Shown here: positions 17,500 through 26,834 of the stretch, one piece after another | Position numbering within the stretch: the first letter of the stretch is position 1 | Layout: the number at the start of each line of letters is the position of its first letter | Source of the DNA: CAZSBB01 sp964605235 | GTDB taxonomy: Bacteria; Planctomycetota; Phycisphaerae; Phycisphaerales; Phycisphaeraceae | NCBI GenBank assembly: GCA_964605235.1 | Contig: CAZSBB010000020.1 | Location: 1 to 64,000 of the forward strand | DNA length: 64,000 nt | Reading direction: 5' to 3' | The notes under the pieces: model-generated | What the model saw: the letters and a program-made list of their open reading frames with translations, nothing else | Told to the model about the DNA's origin: nothing | Database searches by the model: none | Program-made: the position numbers and the translations under genes

Positions 17500-18693
17500 A
17501 TGGAAGAGCAAGCATTGCGGTCCAAGCAGGATGCCGATTCACCTCCAGCGGCGCCGGCGTCGCAGTCGTCGGATCAGAGCGCGTTGTCCCGAGGTGCGAC
17601 CACGATTCTGGTCGGTCCGTCGCGCCAGGAGCAGGCTTCAGTCTCCCCGCCGCAGCGGGCCGGCATGGTCAGCGCCTTGGGTATGGAACTGTCGCCGCCC
17701 CGGCTGCGGGCGCACCGACGCACTGCCTCCAATGCTGCGCCGCTGGGCACGCCGGCGAACGCTCGAAGCTCCACGCCCGCCGGGGAGGTTCCGGCCGGGC
17801 AGCATTTGCAGCCTGCAGCCGCGGGCGTCATGACCCCGGCGACGGCGATGCCCGCATTCGCATCCAGAGCGCTGCATGCCGCGAGGGACCAGGATGCGAG
17901 CCCGCCCCCGGCGAGTGCCGCCTCGTCCATGCTCGCCCCCGCCGGCGATTCCACCATCCTCTGGAATCTGGTGCTGCTGACCTGTCGCCAGACCACGCAG
18001 CCCCTGCAGGCGCTGGTCGCCGAGCTGGGGGCCGCCCGGCGTCTGCTGGCGCGTGCGCCGGCGCCCAACCATGCGCCTGAGCAACTGGAGCACATTCAAC
18101 AGCGACTCTCAGCCGCCGCCGTCCAGGCGCAGCGCGCGAGCGAAGCGCTGCGTCGACTGCTGAGCCTGCAGACCACCGCCCCCGCGCCGGCGGCGGTGCA
18201 ACTGAACATGGCGCTGCTCACCGCCCTGGGCCTGGTGCGGCCGCTCCTCACGGCGGCGGGCATCGAGGTCGCGCTGCGCACCAGCTCGCGCATGCCCACG
18301 CTCTGGATGTCGCCCCCGTTGCTCCAGCAGGCGCTGGTGGCGCTGCTGTTGACCGCCGAGGAATCCATGGCTCCCCCCGGTGCGTCATCGGATGCGGACC
18401 ATCCAACGCCGACGTCGTCCGAAACGCCGATCCGCGAATTGCTGATCACCACGGAAGTCACCCCGGCCGGCGCTCCGGTATTGCAGATGGGCTGGCTCGA
18501 CCCCGGCTGGCGCTCCCGCCCGTCAGTTCATTGCAGCAGCCTGCGCAGCCACGCCAGGCTTGCCGCCGGCGCGCTGCTGCGCCAACTTCATCTGGAACTG
18601 AGCGAACTCCACCAGCCGGGCGAAGACGATGAAATCCGCGTGGGTTTGCGTGTGGCGCTGCCTTGCGAAGTGCTCCTGCGCGCCGCGTCGTGA
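17500..18693 (+). CDS. Degenerate histidine-kinase-like protein
   Basis: 397 residues. ATG 17500 has AGAGG upstream; an earlier frame is possible but not conserved in type. The first ~150 residues are Pro/Ala/Ser-rich and disordered. A helical segment follows ('NLVLLTCRQTTQPLQALVAE', 'EQLEHIQQRLSAAA'), then a stretch resembling a sensor kinase HATPase start ('LGLVRPLLTAAGIEVALRTS', 'PPLLQQALVALLLTAEESM'). The phosphoacceptor His and the Asn of the N-box are not recognisable, so kinase activity is doubtful. Function is unknown. It ends 46 bases before the converging membrane protein gene. Confidence 0.55.
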   Translation: MEEQALRSKQDADSPPAAPASQSSDQSALSRGATTILVGPSRQEQASVSPPQRAGMVSALGMELSPPRLRAHRRTASNAAPLGTPANARSSTPAGEVPAGQHLQPAAAGVMTPATAMPAFASRALHAARDQDASPPPASAASSMLAPAGDSTILWNLVLLTCRQTTQPLQALVAELGAARRLLARAPAPNHAPEQLEHIQQRLSAAAVQAQRASEALRRLLSLQTTAPAPAAVQLNMALLTALGLVRPLLTAAGIEVALRTSSRMPTLWMSPPLLQQALVALLLTAEESMAPPGASSDADHPTPTSSETPIRELLITTEVTPAGAPVLQMGWLDPGWRSRPSVHCSSLRSHARLAAGALLRQLHLELSELHQPGEDDEIRVGLRVALPCEVLLRAAS

Positions 18694-18739
18694 TGCGGGT
18701 CGCCGGTTCGTCCGGTGGCATGCTCGCCAGGGGGTTGGG

Positions 18740-19792
18740 TCAGTACGCATACGGCGCGTCCCAGGCGGCGCGGAAACGCACCACCGCCTGCACGACAGTG
18801 AAACCCAGCGGCAGCAAGGTGGCTCCGGTGACCAGCGCCACCCCCAGCCAGGGACGTCGTTGGAGCCGGCGCCAGCGCAGCAGCCAGAGCGTCTGGGGCG
18901 CCAGCAGCAGCAGGGTCAGATGCAGATTGTTGACGTCCGCCAGAAATCGCCCCAGCAGCAGCAGCGCCAGCCAGAGCACGATCGCCAGGTGCAGCATCAC
19001 GGTTGGGCTCGCTGACGCCGAGGCGGATGGGGCTGCCGCGGGCACTGCTTCGGGCGATGCCACATGCTCATCCTGCTGGCTCGGTGCATTCCCATTCTCA
19101 TTCCCATTCCCATTCCCATTCCGGGGGCGGGGGTGGGGGACTTTCCGGGGGCGGAGGTTGACCAACCAGGCGCCGCCGAGTCCTGCCGCCAGGCTCAGGC
19201 CCCACTGCCCCATGGTCTGCGAGCTGCTCAGGGCGATGGTTAGTCCGGTCGCCAGCAGCGTCAGTCCCAGCACCCACCCCGCCGACCGCGGGCGGTTGAG
19301 CTGGGCCGCCTGCTGCACACTCGCCTGCGCCAGCAGACCCGCCAGCGCCAGCACGCCGGACCATCCCGCCAGCACCGCGAAGCTCCACAACCGGGAATTC
19401 GGCCCCGCCAGGTCGCTCACATACACCGTCTGATGCAACAGCAAACGCGGCAGCGCCAACAGCACCAGCGCCCGCAATCCCCAGCGCACCGCCGGCCTGG
19501 CGACCTTGGCTGGCAACCACAGATTCAGCAACTCAACGCCCACCGCCAGCGGCAGCGCCCACGCCAGCAGGCGCTGCCCGGGGTCCGCCGCCGGCCAGCT
19601 CGGCCAGCCGTACACCGCGCCGTAGCCCAGCACCAACGCGCCCGCCAGACCCAGCAGCGGCCACGGCTGCGCCCAGCACGGATCGCCCGCGCCCGGGTGC
19701 CGACGCTGCGTCAACCGCCACGCCAGCACGCCCAGCGCCCCGCAGAGCAAGGGCGCCAGTCCACCCCACCAAAACCACATGGGTTCGATCAT
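18740..19792 (-). CDS. Multi-pass membrane protein, family unknown
   Basis: 350 residues with about nine hydrophobic segments, including an N-terminal WWGGLAPLLCGALGVLAWR and a C-terminal 'LHLTLLLLAPQTLWLL'. A cytoplasmic or periplasmic loop at about residues 225-260 is Pro/Asn/Gly-rich and contains an Asn-Gly repeat encoded by a microsatellite. No transport or enzyme family is recognised. It is the only gene between the kinase-like gene and an inverted-repeat element. Confidence 0.6.
   Translation of the reverse strand: MIEPMWFWWGGLAPLLCGALGVLAWRLTQRRHPGAGDPCWAQPWPLLGLAGALVLGYGAVYGWPSWPAADPGQRLLAWALPLAVGVELLNLWLPAKVARPAVRWGLRALVLLALPRLLLHQTVYVSDLAGPNSRLWSFAVLAGWSGVLALAGLLAQASVQQAAQLNRPRSAGWVLGLTLLATGLTIALSSSQTMGQWGLSLAAGLGGAWLVNLRPRKVPHPRPRNGNGNGNENGNAPSQQDEHVASPEAVPAAAPSASASASPTVMLHLAIVLWLALLLLGRFLADVNNLHLTLLLLAPQTLWLLRWRRLQRRPWLGVALVTGATLLPLGFTVVQAVVRFRAAWDAPYAY
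19087..19122. repeat. Hexamer microsatellite CATTCC inside the membrane protein gene
   Basis: Six near-perfect tandem copies of CATTCC/CATTCT encode the Asn-Gly run (NGNGNGNENGN) of the membrane protein at 18740-19792. The copy number may vary between strains; because the unit is 6 bases it keeps the reading frame. Confidence 0.75.
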
Positions 19793-19822
19793 GGTTGCTT
19801 CACTCAGTCAGGCGCAGCATGG

Positions 19823-19934
19823 TCCTGTAGGGCCGGGCTCGCCCGGACACTGGCCGCTTTGCGTCATGCGGGACACCTGGCGCATGCGGAACGCCTTGCG
19901 TCATTCCTGTCCGGGCCAGCCCGGACCAGACCTA
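19823..19934. repeat. Paired hairpin element between membrane protein and yceI
   Basis: Two perfect hairpins, 19833-19846 (CCGGGC/GCCCGG) and 19910-19925 (TCCGGGC/GCCCGGA), lie in 75 bases, and each forms the reverse complement of part of the other. The TCCTGT/ACAGGA flanks also pair. It looks like a REP/BIME-type element, not a terminator (no U-run). Confidence 0.55.
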
Positions 19935-19986
19935 CGCAGGCAGCGTCGGCCCAGCCCACTCATGGTGACGCGCCGTTGGCGAGGTT

Positions 19987-20547
19987 TTACTTCTTGAGCA
20001 GACCTTCAAACGCGATCATCAGGTGGACTTCATCGCCCACGCCTTTGCCGGGCATTTTGAAGTCGCTGCGTTTGATGGTCAGGTCGCCCATGAGCCCCAC
20101 GCGTTCATTGCCCCAGGGGTCCTTGCCCTGGCCGGTCAGTGCCAGCGTCAGCGTGACGGGTTTGGTGGTGCCGTAGAGCGTCAGGTCGCCGGTGATCACA
20201 TAGGCTTTGTCTTTGGCCTGCGCTTTGGTGCTGGTGAAGGTGGCGACGGGATATTGCTTGGTGTTGAAGTAATCGGGGCTGCGCAGGTGGTCATCGCGTT
20301 TGGGGATGCCGGTGTCGATGCTGTCGGTTTTCACCGTGAAGGCGAACTTGCTGTTGTCGCCGGCGAGGGAGAAGGCGCCGTCGGCTTCATTGAATCGGCC
20401 GAAGGTGTAGCCGATGTCCACATGCTTGATGCGGAAGTAGAACGCCATGTGCGCCTGGTCGAGCGTGTAATCCTGCGCCGAGGCGAACGGCGCGAGCGTC
20501 AGCACCAGCAGACCAACCAACGACAGCAGCGAAAAACGGCGGGGCAT
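19987..20547 (-). CDS. YceI-family periplasmic lipid-binding protein
   Basis: 186 residues with a signal peptide (about 1-25). 'YTLDQAHMAFYFRIKHVDIG' (about 27-46) and 'TGDLTLYGTTKPVTLTL' and 'GLMGDLTIKRSDFKMP' are the conserved strands of the YceI beta-barrel lipocalin-like family, which carries polyisoprenoid-type lipids in the periplasm. ATG 20547 is selected because AGGAAAGGAA lies just upstream. The length matches the family (~190). It is divergent from the oxidoreductase gene. Confidence 0.93.
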   Translation of the reverse strand: MPRRFSLLSLVGLLVLTLAPFASAQDYTLDQAHMAFYFRIKHVDIGYTFGRFNEADGAFSLAGDNSKFAFTVKTDSIDTGIPKRDDHLRSPDYFNTKQYPVATFTSTKAQAKDKAYVITGDLTLYGTTKPVTLTLALTGQGKDPWGNERVGLMGDLTIKRSDFKMPGKGVGDEVHLMIAFEGLLKK

Positions 20548-20671
20548 AAGCGTTCCTTTCCTGCACACTTGGCGGGGCGGCATCAACCCTGACGCCGCGA
20601 CGGGCCCGCCACCAACGGCGAAAGTTTAGGCGCGACCGGCCGCGCCGTCGTCCCTGTCAACCGGCTGACCC

Positions 20672-20677
20672 TATAAT
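20672..20677 (+). promoter_or_regulatory. -10 box upstream of the molybdopterin oxidoreductase
   Basis: A perfect TATAAT, 46 bases before the ATG. No clear -35 is seen at the usual spacing. The sequence CTATAATTTAT also reads as a weak -10 on the other strand, towards yceI. Confidence 0.45.
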
Positions 20678-20723
20678 TTATTCGCTGGTCCTGATTAACC
20701 CTGGTGCGCAGGCTGAGGTCAAC

Positions 20724-23006
20724 ATGACGGATAAATCCAAGATTGATCCCTACCCCGGCGCCGCCGGCGGTTGGGGGGCCCTCATCAACAGTGGTCGGCA
20801 ACTGCTGCGCCAGGAAACCGTGCTGCGCGGCTCCCTGTCGCTCCTGAAGGTCAACCAGCCCGATGGCTTTGACTGTCCCGGCTGCGCGTGGCCGGAGCCG
20901 AAGCACGCCCACACCTTCGAGTTCTGCGAGAACGGCGTCAAGGCGGTGAGCTGGGAGACCACCAGCCGGCGCGTTGATCCCGCGTTCTTCGCCCGGCATT
21001 CCGTCAGCTCCTTGCTCGAGCAAACCGATCACTGGCTGGAAAAGCAGGGCCGGCTGACGCACCCGATGCGCTACAACCGCGCGACCGATCATTACGAGCC
21101 AATCAGTTGGCCCGACGCATTCGCGCTCATCGCCCAGAAGCTGCACGCGCTGGACCATCCCGATCAGGCGGTTTTTTACACCTCGGGTCGCACCAGCAAC
21201 GAGGCGGCGTTCCTCTACCAACTGTTCATCCGCCTGCTGGGCACCAACAACCTGCCCGACTGCTCGAACATGTGCCACGAGTCCAGCGGGGCGGCGCTGT
21301 TCGCCAGCATCGGGATCGGCAAAGGCACCGTGACCGTCGAGGACTTCGAGTTGGCGGACGCCATTTTCGTGGTCGGGCAGAACCCCGGCACCAATCACCC
21401 GCGCATGCTCGGCGAACTGCAAAAAGCCGCCGAACGCGGCTGCAAAATCGTCGCCATCAATCCGCTCAAGGAACGCGGACTCGAACGCTTCGCCCATCCC
21501 CAGCGCCCCACGCAGATGCTCACCGGATCGAGCACCGATATCGCTTCGCTGTACCTGCAGCCGCAGATCGGCTCCGACCTGGCGCTGTTCACCGGCCTCA
21601 TCAAACTCGTCCTCGATGCCGAGGACCAACGTCCCGGCTCCGTGCTCGACCATGCCTTCATCCGCCAGCACACGCTGGGGTTCGAGGAAATGGCAGCCCA
21701 CGCCCGCGCGGTGACGTGGGACACCATCGAGCGCGAAACCGGCTTGAAACAAGCGGAAATCGCCCAGGCCGGCGAGGTGTACCTGCAAGCCAATCGCGTC
21801 ATCATCTGCTGGGCCATGGGGCTCACCCAGCACAAGCATGCGGTCCCCACCATCCAGAATGTCGTCAACCTGCTCCTGCTGCGCGGCATGATCGGCAAGC
21901 CCGGGGCCGGCGCCTGTCCGGTGCGCGGGCACAGCAACGTCCAGGGCGATCGTACCGTCGGCATCACCGAACGCCCCGGTCGACGCTTCCTCCAACGCCT
22001 GGGCGAAGTATTCAACTTCACTCCACCCGACCATCATGGCTATGACGTGGTGGGCGCCATCGACGCCATGAGCAAGGGCGAAGCAAAAGTTTTCATCGGC
22101 ATGGGCGGCAACTTCGTCAGCGCCACCCCCGACACCCACTTCACCATGGCAGCGCTGCGCAACTGCGCGCTCACCGCGCACGTGTCCACCAAGCTCAATC
22201 GCAGCCATCTGGTGGTGGGCGAGGATGCGCTGATTCTCCCCTGTCTGGGTCGCACTGAGCTGGACCTGCAGGCGGCCGGCCCGCAGTGCGTCACCGTTGA
22301 GGACAGCATGAGCATGGTCCACGCTTCGCGCGGCAGCAACCCGCCGGCGTCAGAGCATCTGCTCAGCGAGCCGGCGATCGTCGCGGGGCTGGCGCGGGCG
22401 ACTTTCCCCGACAGTTCCATCGCGTGGGAGGAGATGGTGGCGGATTACCGCAAAATCCGCGACAAAATTGCGGCTGTGCTGCCCGCCTTCGCCGACTACA
22501 ACCAGCGCATCACCGCGCCCGGCGGGTTCTATCTGGGCAACTCCGCCCGCGAACGGCAATGGACCACGACCACCGGCAAAGCGAACTTCGCCGTCGCCGA
22601 GATTCCCACGCTGGCGACCGCGCCCGATGTGCTGCGCATGATGACCATTCGCTCGCACGACCAGTACAACACCACGGTCTACGACCTCGACGATCGCTAC
22701 CGCGGCATCTACGGCACCCGCATGGTGGTGCTGATGAACGAACTGGACATCATCGACCGACGACTCGCCGACGGCGACGTGGTGCGCCTCGTCTGTGCAT
22801 GGGACGACAACCAGCGCCGGGCAGTCGATGGCTTCCGGGTGACGGCGTATGACATTCCCCGCGGCTGCTGCGCCACCTATTTCCCGGAGAGCAACCCGCT
22901 GGTGGCGGCCGACCAATTCGCGGAAGTCAGCCGGACGCCGGTGTCCAAGTTCGTCCCGGTGCGCGTGGAGCGGATGACGGGGCAGGATGGAGCGGTGGGG
23001 CGGTAG
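20724..23006 (+). CDS. ydeP: FdhF/YdeP-family molybdopterin oxidoreductase
   Basis: 760 residues, typical length for the YdeP (TIGR01701-type) family. CPGC at about residues 51-54 and 'FCENG' could bind an iron-sulfur cluster. The core has 'PISWPDAFALIAQKL', 'SGRTSNEAAFLYQL', 'SNMCHESSGAAL' (molybdenum-ligand area) and 'FVVGQNPGTNHPRML'; the C-terminus has the molydopterin-binding fold ('YNTTVYDLDDRYRGIYGTR'). E. coli YdeP is linked to acid resistance, and the physiological reaction of the family is unknown. No accessory subunit or cofactor-maturation gene is adjacent. Confidence 0.9.
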   Translation: MTDKSKIDPYPGAAGGWGALINSGRQLLRQETVLRGSLSLLKVNQPDGFDCPGCAWPEPKHAHTFEFCENGVKAVSWETTSRRVDPAFFARHSVSSLLEQTDHWLEKQGRLTHPMRYNRATDHYEPISWPDAFALIAQKLHALDHPDQAVFYTSGRTSNEAAFLYQLFIRLLGTNNLPDCSNMCHESSGAALFASIGIGKGTVTVEDFELADAIFVVGQNPGTNHPRMLGELQKAAERGCKIVAINPLKERGLERFAHPQRPTQMLTGSSTDIASLYLQPQIGSDLALFTGLIKLVLDAEDQRPGSVLDHAFIRQHTLGFEEMAAHARAVTWDTIERETGLKQAEIAQAGEVYLQANRVIICWAMGLTQHKHAVPTIQNVVNLLLLRGMIGKPGAGACPVRGHSNVQGDRTVGITERPGRRFLQRLGEVFNFTPPDHHGYDVVGAIDAMSKGEAKVFIGMGGNFVSATPDTHFTMAALRNCALTAHVSTKLNRSHLVVGEDALILPCLGRTELDLQAAGPQCVTVEDSMSMVHASRGSNPPASEHLLSEPAIVAGLARATFPDSSIAWEEMVADYRKIRDKIAAVLPAFADYNQRITAPGGFYLGNSARERQWTTTTGKANFAVAEIPTLATAPDVLRMMTIRSHDQYNTTVYDLDDRYRGIYGTRMVVLMNELDIIDRRLADGDVVRLVCAWDDNQRRAVDGFRVTAYDIPRGCCATYFPESNPLVAADQFAEVSRTPVSKFVPVRVERMTGQDGAVGR

Positions 23007-23094
23007 TCCAACGTGCGCCTGCCGCGCCGCGTGCGTCAACACCGACCTCTGAGTGGGGGCGCAGCGGCTGGATGGGCAGCGCCAACCGCCGGCG

Positions 23095-26000
23095 TCAGGG
23101 CCCCACGGGACTGAGCGTTTTGCCCACCTCCGGGCTTTCCCGTTCGAGCACCCAGCGCAGCTGCGTGCCGGCGTCATGCCCCATCGACTCGAGCGTGATC
23201 TCATACGACTCCTGGCGGATCACATTGTTCTTCGTTCCGCTGGGATCCAGGCGATATAGCACAAACGCCGGCGGCTCCAGGCGGAAGACCGCGTTCTCCA
23301 CCAACTCACGATGTTCGATCGTCTGGGTGAAGTCCCGAAAGACCAGTTTGTTGGGCATGCTGCGCTTCATCGCGACATCAACCTTGAATTCCTCGGGCAA
23401 GGGGGTAAGTCCCCAGAACACCTCGGTGAGTTTCGCGTAGTACACGCCGCCGCGCCGATCCACCTCCACCCGGAACGGCACCCCCAGCCGCAGCGTCTGC
23501 TGCACCACCGGCGCCACCCCATTGACCGCTTGCATCACATGCTGCGCCAGTTTCTCATCCAGTTCCCAGCTCTGTTTGATCGAATGCCGCTCCTGGTCGG
23601 TGGTCGCCGCCGCCAGATTCTGCTCCATCTCCGCCCGCGCTCGCCGCCGGCCTTCGGACATCATCGCCGCCAGCGCATCCGCCGGCGCCCCCGCCGTCAT
23701 CGCCACCATGCCCTTCCACGTTCCGATGAAGGGATCGTGCGTCTCGACTGTTGCTTTCGCGCTCTCCTGGTCCAGGATATCCACCACACTGACCGTATAG
23801 GTCCATGGTCCCGGGTCGGGGGCGGCTTCGCTCCAGGTGTCAGCGGCCGTGGTCCCGATCACCTGCCATGCACTGGGCGGATCATCCCAGCGTTTGCGAT
23901 ACACGTTGTAATGCTTGAACGCGCGCGGCTGGATCTTCAGGGTCGCGGCTTGCTGACTCGATGGATGGATGCCCACGTGATCCCATGAAACCGTCCAGTT
24001 CTGTGGGCCGGAGCGCTCATCCCGATCCACCCGCGCTACTGGCGGGGGAACCAGCAGCCAGCGTCGCACGGAGACTCCTGGAATTGCCGCGCTCAGGGAC
24101 TGGTTCACGAACAGCAGGGTGATGCGGTTGGGTTTGCCCGGCAGGCCGAAGTCCTCGATCACGTGGCCCACCGGTTGGGGTTGGAGTTCGATCCGCGAAA
24201 CCGTGCCCGCGTTGCCGCGCAGGGGCATGCCCAACTCGCCATTGCGCTGCGGCGTCGCGTGGTGGTCCGCCACTCCTTCCATCACGTACACGCGCAGGTC
24301 GGCGGCCGGGGTTCCCCGGGGTTCAAACCAGACCACCAATTTCGGCTTGAGGGTTTTGGGGAGCGGACACGCGTTGATGTACTGCGCATGCGCGGTGAGC
24401 GGCGCCAGCATGCCGAGGGCATCCTCGCCATAGTCCCGGCGGATGATCGCGGGGGGCGATTGGTTTGACGGTCGCGCCACATTCTGAAACCACAATGCGA
24501 TGTTCTGCTGCACACTGTCCAGCGCAATCGAAGCCTGGCTGAAGGCCTGATCCTTCGCCGTCACTGCAGGGCCGTGCATCCGCGTGAGCAATCCTTCCCA
24601 CTGGTCCTCGTGATAGAACCAGGCGGCAAAGCGGGTGAACGCCTGCCCCAGGGTTTTCAACTGGGAATTAGGGGCTGCGGCGCGGAAGGCGTCGTCGCAA
24701 TCCTGCAGCGGATTCACGCCGACGCCTTCGCCCGCCGACAGCTCCATCGCTTTGAGGCTGAACGGCCAGCCCGAATCGTCGTGCATCTGCATCCACTTGG
24801 GAAAAGCCGCATAGGCGTAGGGATCATCCGTCTTGTTCCAGGGCACGGTCAGCAGCCTGCCGTATTCCAGTGTCAGCAAGTGCACCTCCGCATTGGAGGA
24901 GGGATACACCATCTGGGCCGCCACCTCCGCGACAGCTTCAGCGATGAACTTGATGGATTCCCCGTCGGTTTTCACCGCCAGCGAACCGTAGTACGCTCCC
25001 TGCAGCAGATGCGTCAGTTCGTGCGCGCAGGTCGTGCGCACATCCATCTCCGGGTCGGTCCCATCCCGCAGCGCCATGCTCGGCAATTGACAGTTGATGT
25101 AAAGCGGTCCCCCCAGCGGCGATTGCCCCAGCACGCCTTCCCCCAGGTCCACCAGATAAACGTCATAACGCGTCAGCTTCGCGGTCGGAGCGTTCAGTCC
25201 CAGTTCCCCCAGCCGTTGGAGCGAATACTCCAGCGACTCGCCCACCAGCTTCACGAAGCGCGGCGTGTCGCCCGCCGGCACGCCCTGCTCAAACTGCTGA
25301 TCGAGTTTGTGGTTGCCAAAGCTGTCTCCACTCGCCGGGTAATAATGAACCGCGAAATTCCCCTCGGGCGTGTTGTAGTTGCTGATCCCGGCGTACGCGG
25401 TCACCCTAAATATCGAACTGCGCAACGAGTTGCCGATGGCCCCGGTGATCCAGTCGAGCGTACTGGACTCCGCCCGCGTTGAGGCTGTGTCGATCGAGCC
25501 CGCTTCGCTCGCATGGGGCGTGCTGGCGATCAGCACTTTGTTCGCCGCATCCACCCGCGTCGGCAGCGGTTTCCAGCGGTCGCCTTCCCAGACCGCCACC
25601 ACCGGGTTGCCGCCCGCCGCACGCTCTGGGGAATACGGAAAACGAAACTCCACCGGACGCTCGAACTGGTAGTGCTCATGAGGCCCGATCCGCAGGTCAT
25701 ACACCGGGCCCACAAATGCGCTGGCCATCCGTGGGGGAACCTTCGAGATCGGCGTCAATTTCACCAGCGCATGCTCGCGCACCGCGCCGGGCGGAATGAT
25801 CACCTCGCCGCCAACGAGTTTGTCCTGCAGCCGCGCCCCGCCCTGCAGCGTGTAATCCGCGCGATCGCTGCCCAGTTCAAACAGCACCGGCGCTGTTGCC
25901 GGGCCATGCAGCCGCGGCCCTGGAGCCGTCGTCGCGAACGACAGGCGCTGCGGATCCAGCTGATCCACCTGGTCGTAGGCGTATGCCACTTCCTGTTCCA

Positions 26001-26163
26001 CCAGCGGCGCGCGCCACCACGCATGCCGTTCCACCCAGTACGGGTTGAGCCACAACAGCAGCGCCAGTTCACCGACCGTGAACAGCGTCAGACAGAAAAC
26101 ACTGAACACTCCCAGACAACCAAGGCTGCTGGTCTGCTGCGGCGCTCCAGATGACTGTTTCAT
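23095..26163 (-). CDS. Large membrane-anchored protein with HExxH metallopeptidase-like site
   Basis: 1022 residues from ATG 26161-26163, overlapping the stop of the upstream gene (ATGA). One N-terminal transmembrane helix (about 15-45). A ZU5-like segment follows ('GGEVIIPPGAV', about 120). HELTH at 381-385, in the context CAHELTHLLQGAYYG, and an acidic residue 24 on (Glu409, in FIAEAVAEVA) form a candidate gluzincin-type zinc site. Further repeats with Ig/FnIII-like strands follow to the end ('WTVSWDHVGIHPS', 'VYRKRWDDPPSAWQVIG'). The peptidase fold is not certain. It is the last gene of a two-gene minus-strand operon. Confidence 0.65.
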   Translation of the reverse strand: MKQSSGAPQQTSSLGCLGVFSVFCLTLFTVGELALLLWLNPYWVERHAWWRAPLVEQEVAYAYDQVDQLDPQRLSFATTAPGPRLHGPATAPVLFELGSDRADYTLQGGARLQDKLVGGEVIIPPGAVREHALVKLTPISKVPPRMASAFVGPVYDLRIGPHEHYQFERPVEFRFPYSPERAAGGNPVVAVWEGDRWKPLPTRVDAANKVLIASTPHASEAGSIDTASTRAESSTLDWITGAIGNSLRSSIFRVTAYAGISNYNTPEGNFAVHYYPASGDSFGNHKLDQQFEQGVPAGDTPRFVKLVGESLEYSLQRLGELGLNAPTAKLTRYDVYLVDLGEGVLGQSPLGGPLYINCQLPSMALRDGTDPEMDVRTTCAHELTHLLQGAYYGSLAVKTDGESIKFIAEAVAEVAAQMVYPSSNAEVHLLTLEYGRLLTVPWNKTDDPYAYAAFPKWMQMHDDSGWPFSLKAMELSAGEGVGVNPLQDCDDAFRAAAPNSQLKTLGQAFTRFAAWFYHEDQWEGLLTRMHGPAVTAKDQAFSQASIALDSVQQNIALWFQNVARPSNQSPPAIIRRDYGEDALGMLAPLTAHAQYINACPLPKTLKPKLVVWFEPRGTPAADLRVYVMEGVADHHATPQRNGELGMPLRGNAGTVSRIELQPQPVGHVIEDFGLPGKPNRITLLFVNQSLSAAIPGVSVRRWLLVPPPVARVDRDERSGPQNWTVSWDHVGIHPSSQQAATLKIQPRAFKHYNVYRKRWDDPPSAWQVIGTTAADTWSEAAPDPGPWTYTVSVVDILDQESAKATVETHDPFIGTWKGMVAMTAGAPADALAAMMSEGRRRARAEMEQNLAAATTDQERHSIKQSWELDEKLAQHVMQAVNGVAPVVQQTLRLGVPFRVEVDRRGGVYYAKLTEVFWGLTPLPEEFKVDVAMKRSMPNKLVFRDFTQTIEHRELVENAVFRLEPPAFVLYRLDPSGTKNNVIRQESYEITLESMGHDAGTQLRWVLERESPEVGKTLSPVGP

Positions 26164-26636
26164 CGCAGCACCCCTGTCATGGTGAGCGCCAGCACCACCG
26201 CCAGCGCGACGTTCAGTGCCAGCCACGCCTGCAGCACGATCCAGATCATCCCGCCCATTCCCGACCGCCCGCCTTGCTGGGCCATTCGTCCCGCACTGGC
26301 ATAAGCCGCGACCGCGCCGATCAACCAGGGCAGCACCAGCACGCTGGTCATCAGCACAAAAAACCCCGCAATCGGATGACCGTTGTAGGCCTGCCCCGCT
26401 CCGGGAATGAGCAGGCCTGCCGCCATCGCCACCGCCGGCGAATGATGCCGACCTGCGGCGCCCAGCGTTAAGCCGCCACCGGGATCAGTGCCCGGACTGC
26501 TTCCTGCGCTGGTTTTGCCGGGGGCTGAAGCGGCGCCAAGCCCCATGCCACAGGCCGTGCAGAAGGCTCGGTTGCCAAGGTTTTCCACGCCGCACCTGGG
26601 ACACCACCGCTTGACGTTCGACTGCGTCGGTGACAT
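26160..26636 (-). CDS. Zinc-ribbon membrane protein
   Basis: 158 residues from ATG 26634-26636. Near the N-terminus is a zinc ribbon, CPRCGVENLGNRAFCTACG (about 12-30), then a Gly/Pro/Ser linker and two to three hydrophobic segments ('AVAMAAGLLIPGAGQAYNGH', 'GFFVLMTSVLVLPWLIG', 'WIVLQAWLALNVALAVVLAL'). The 'PGAGQAYNG' piece resembles TM2-domain proteins. A binding or sensing role is inferred. It overlaps the following 1022-residue protein by 4 bases, so they are co-translated. Confidence 0.75.
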   Translation of the reverse strand: MSPTQSNVKRWCPRCGVENLGNRAFCTACGMGLGAASAPGKTSAGSSPGTDPGGGLTLGAAGRHHSPAVAMAAGLLIPGAGQAYNGHPIAGFFVLMTSVLVLPWLIGAVAAYASAGRMAQQGGRSGMGGMIWIVLQAWLALNVALAVVLALTMTGVLR

Positions 26637-26714
26637 GCGAATAACTCCTGCCACGGCTGCCCGAGAACATCGGCCTGGATCGGTCACGGAGATGTAAGCA
26701 AGGAATGCGCTGCA

Positions 26715-26744
26715 AATATAGTCGACGCGCATTTACAATGACAG
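26715..26744 (-). promoter_or_regulatory. Sigma70-like promoter of the zinc-ribbon operon
   Basis: On the minus strand CTGTCA, an 18-base spacer and TATATT lie about 80 bases upstream of the zinc-ribbon start. They match the consensus at 4/6 and 5/6 positions. Confidence 0.4.
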
Positions 26745-26834
26745 TCATAAATGAAGGCTCCGGCCTGGATCCAGTGGTCAACAACCTGACGCCATCGTGT
26801 TCTCATGACCGCCTGCATGAAAGGACATACGCGT

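Noticed and set aside
20583..22322. Minus-strand frame of 579 residues opposite the oxidoreductase
   Set aside because: Antisense to the YdeP-type gene, which has complete motifs.
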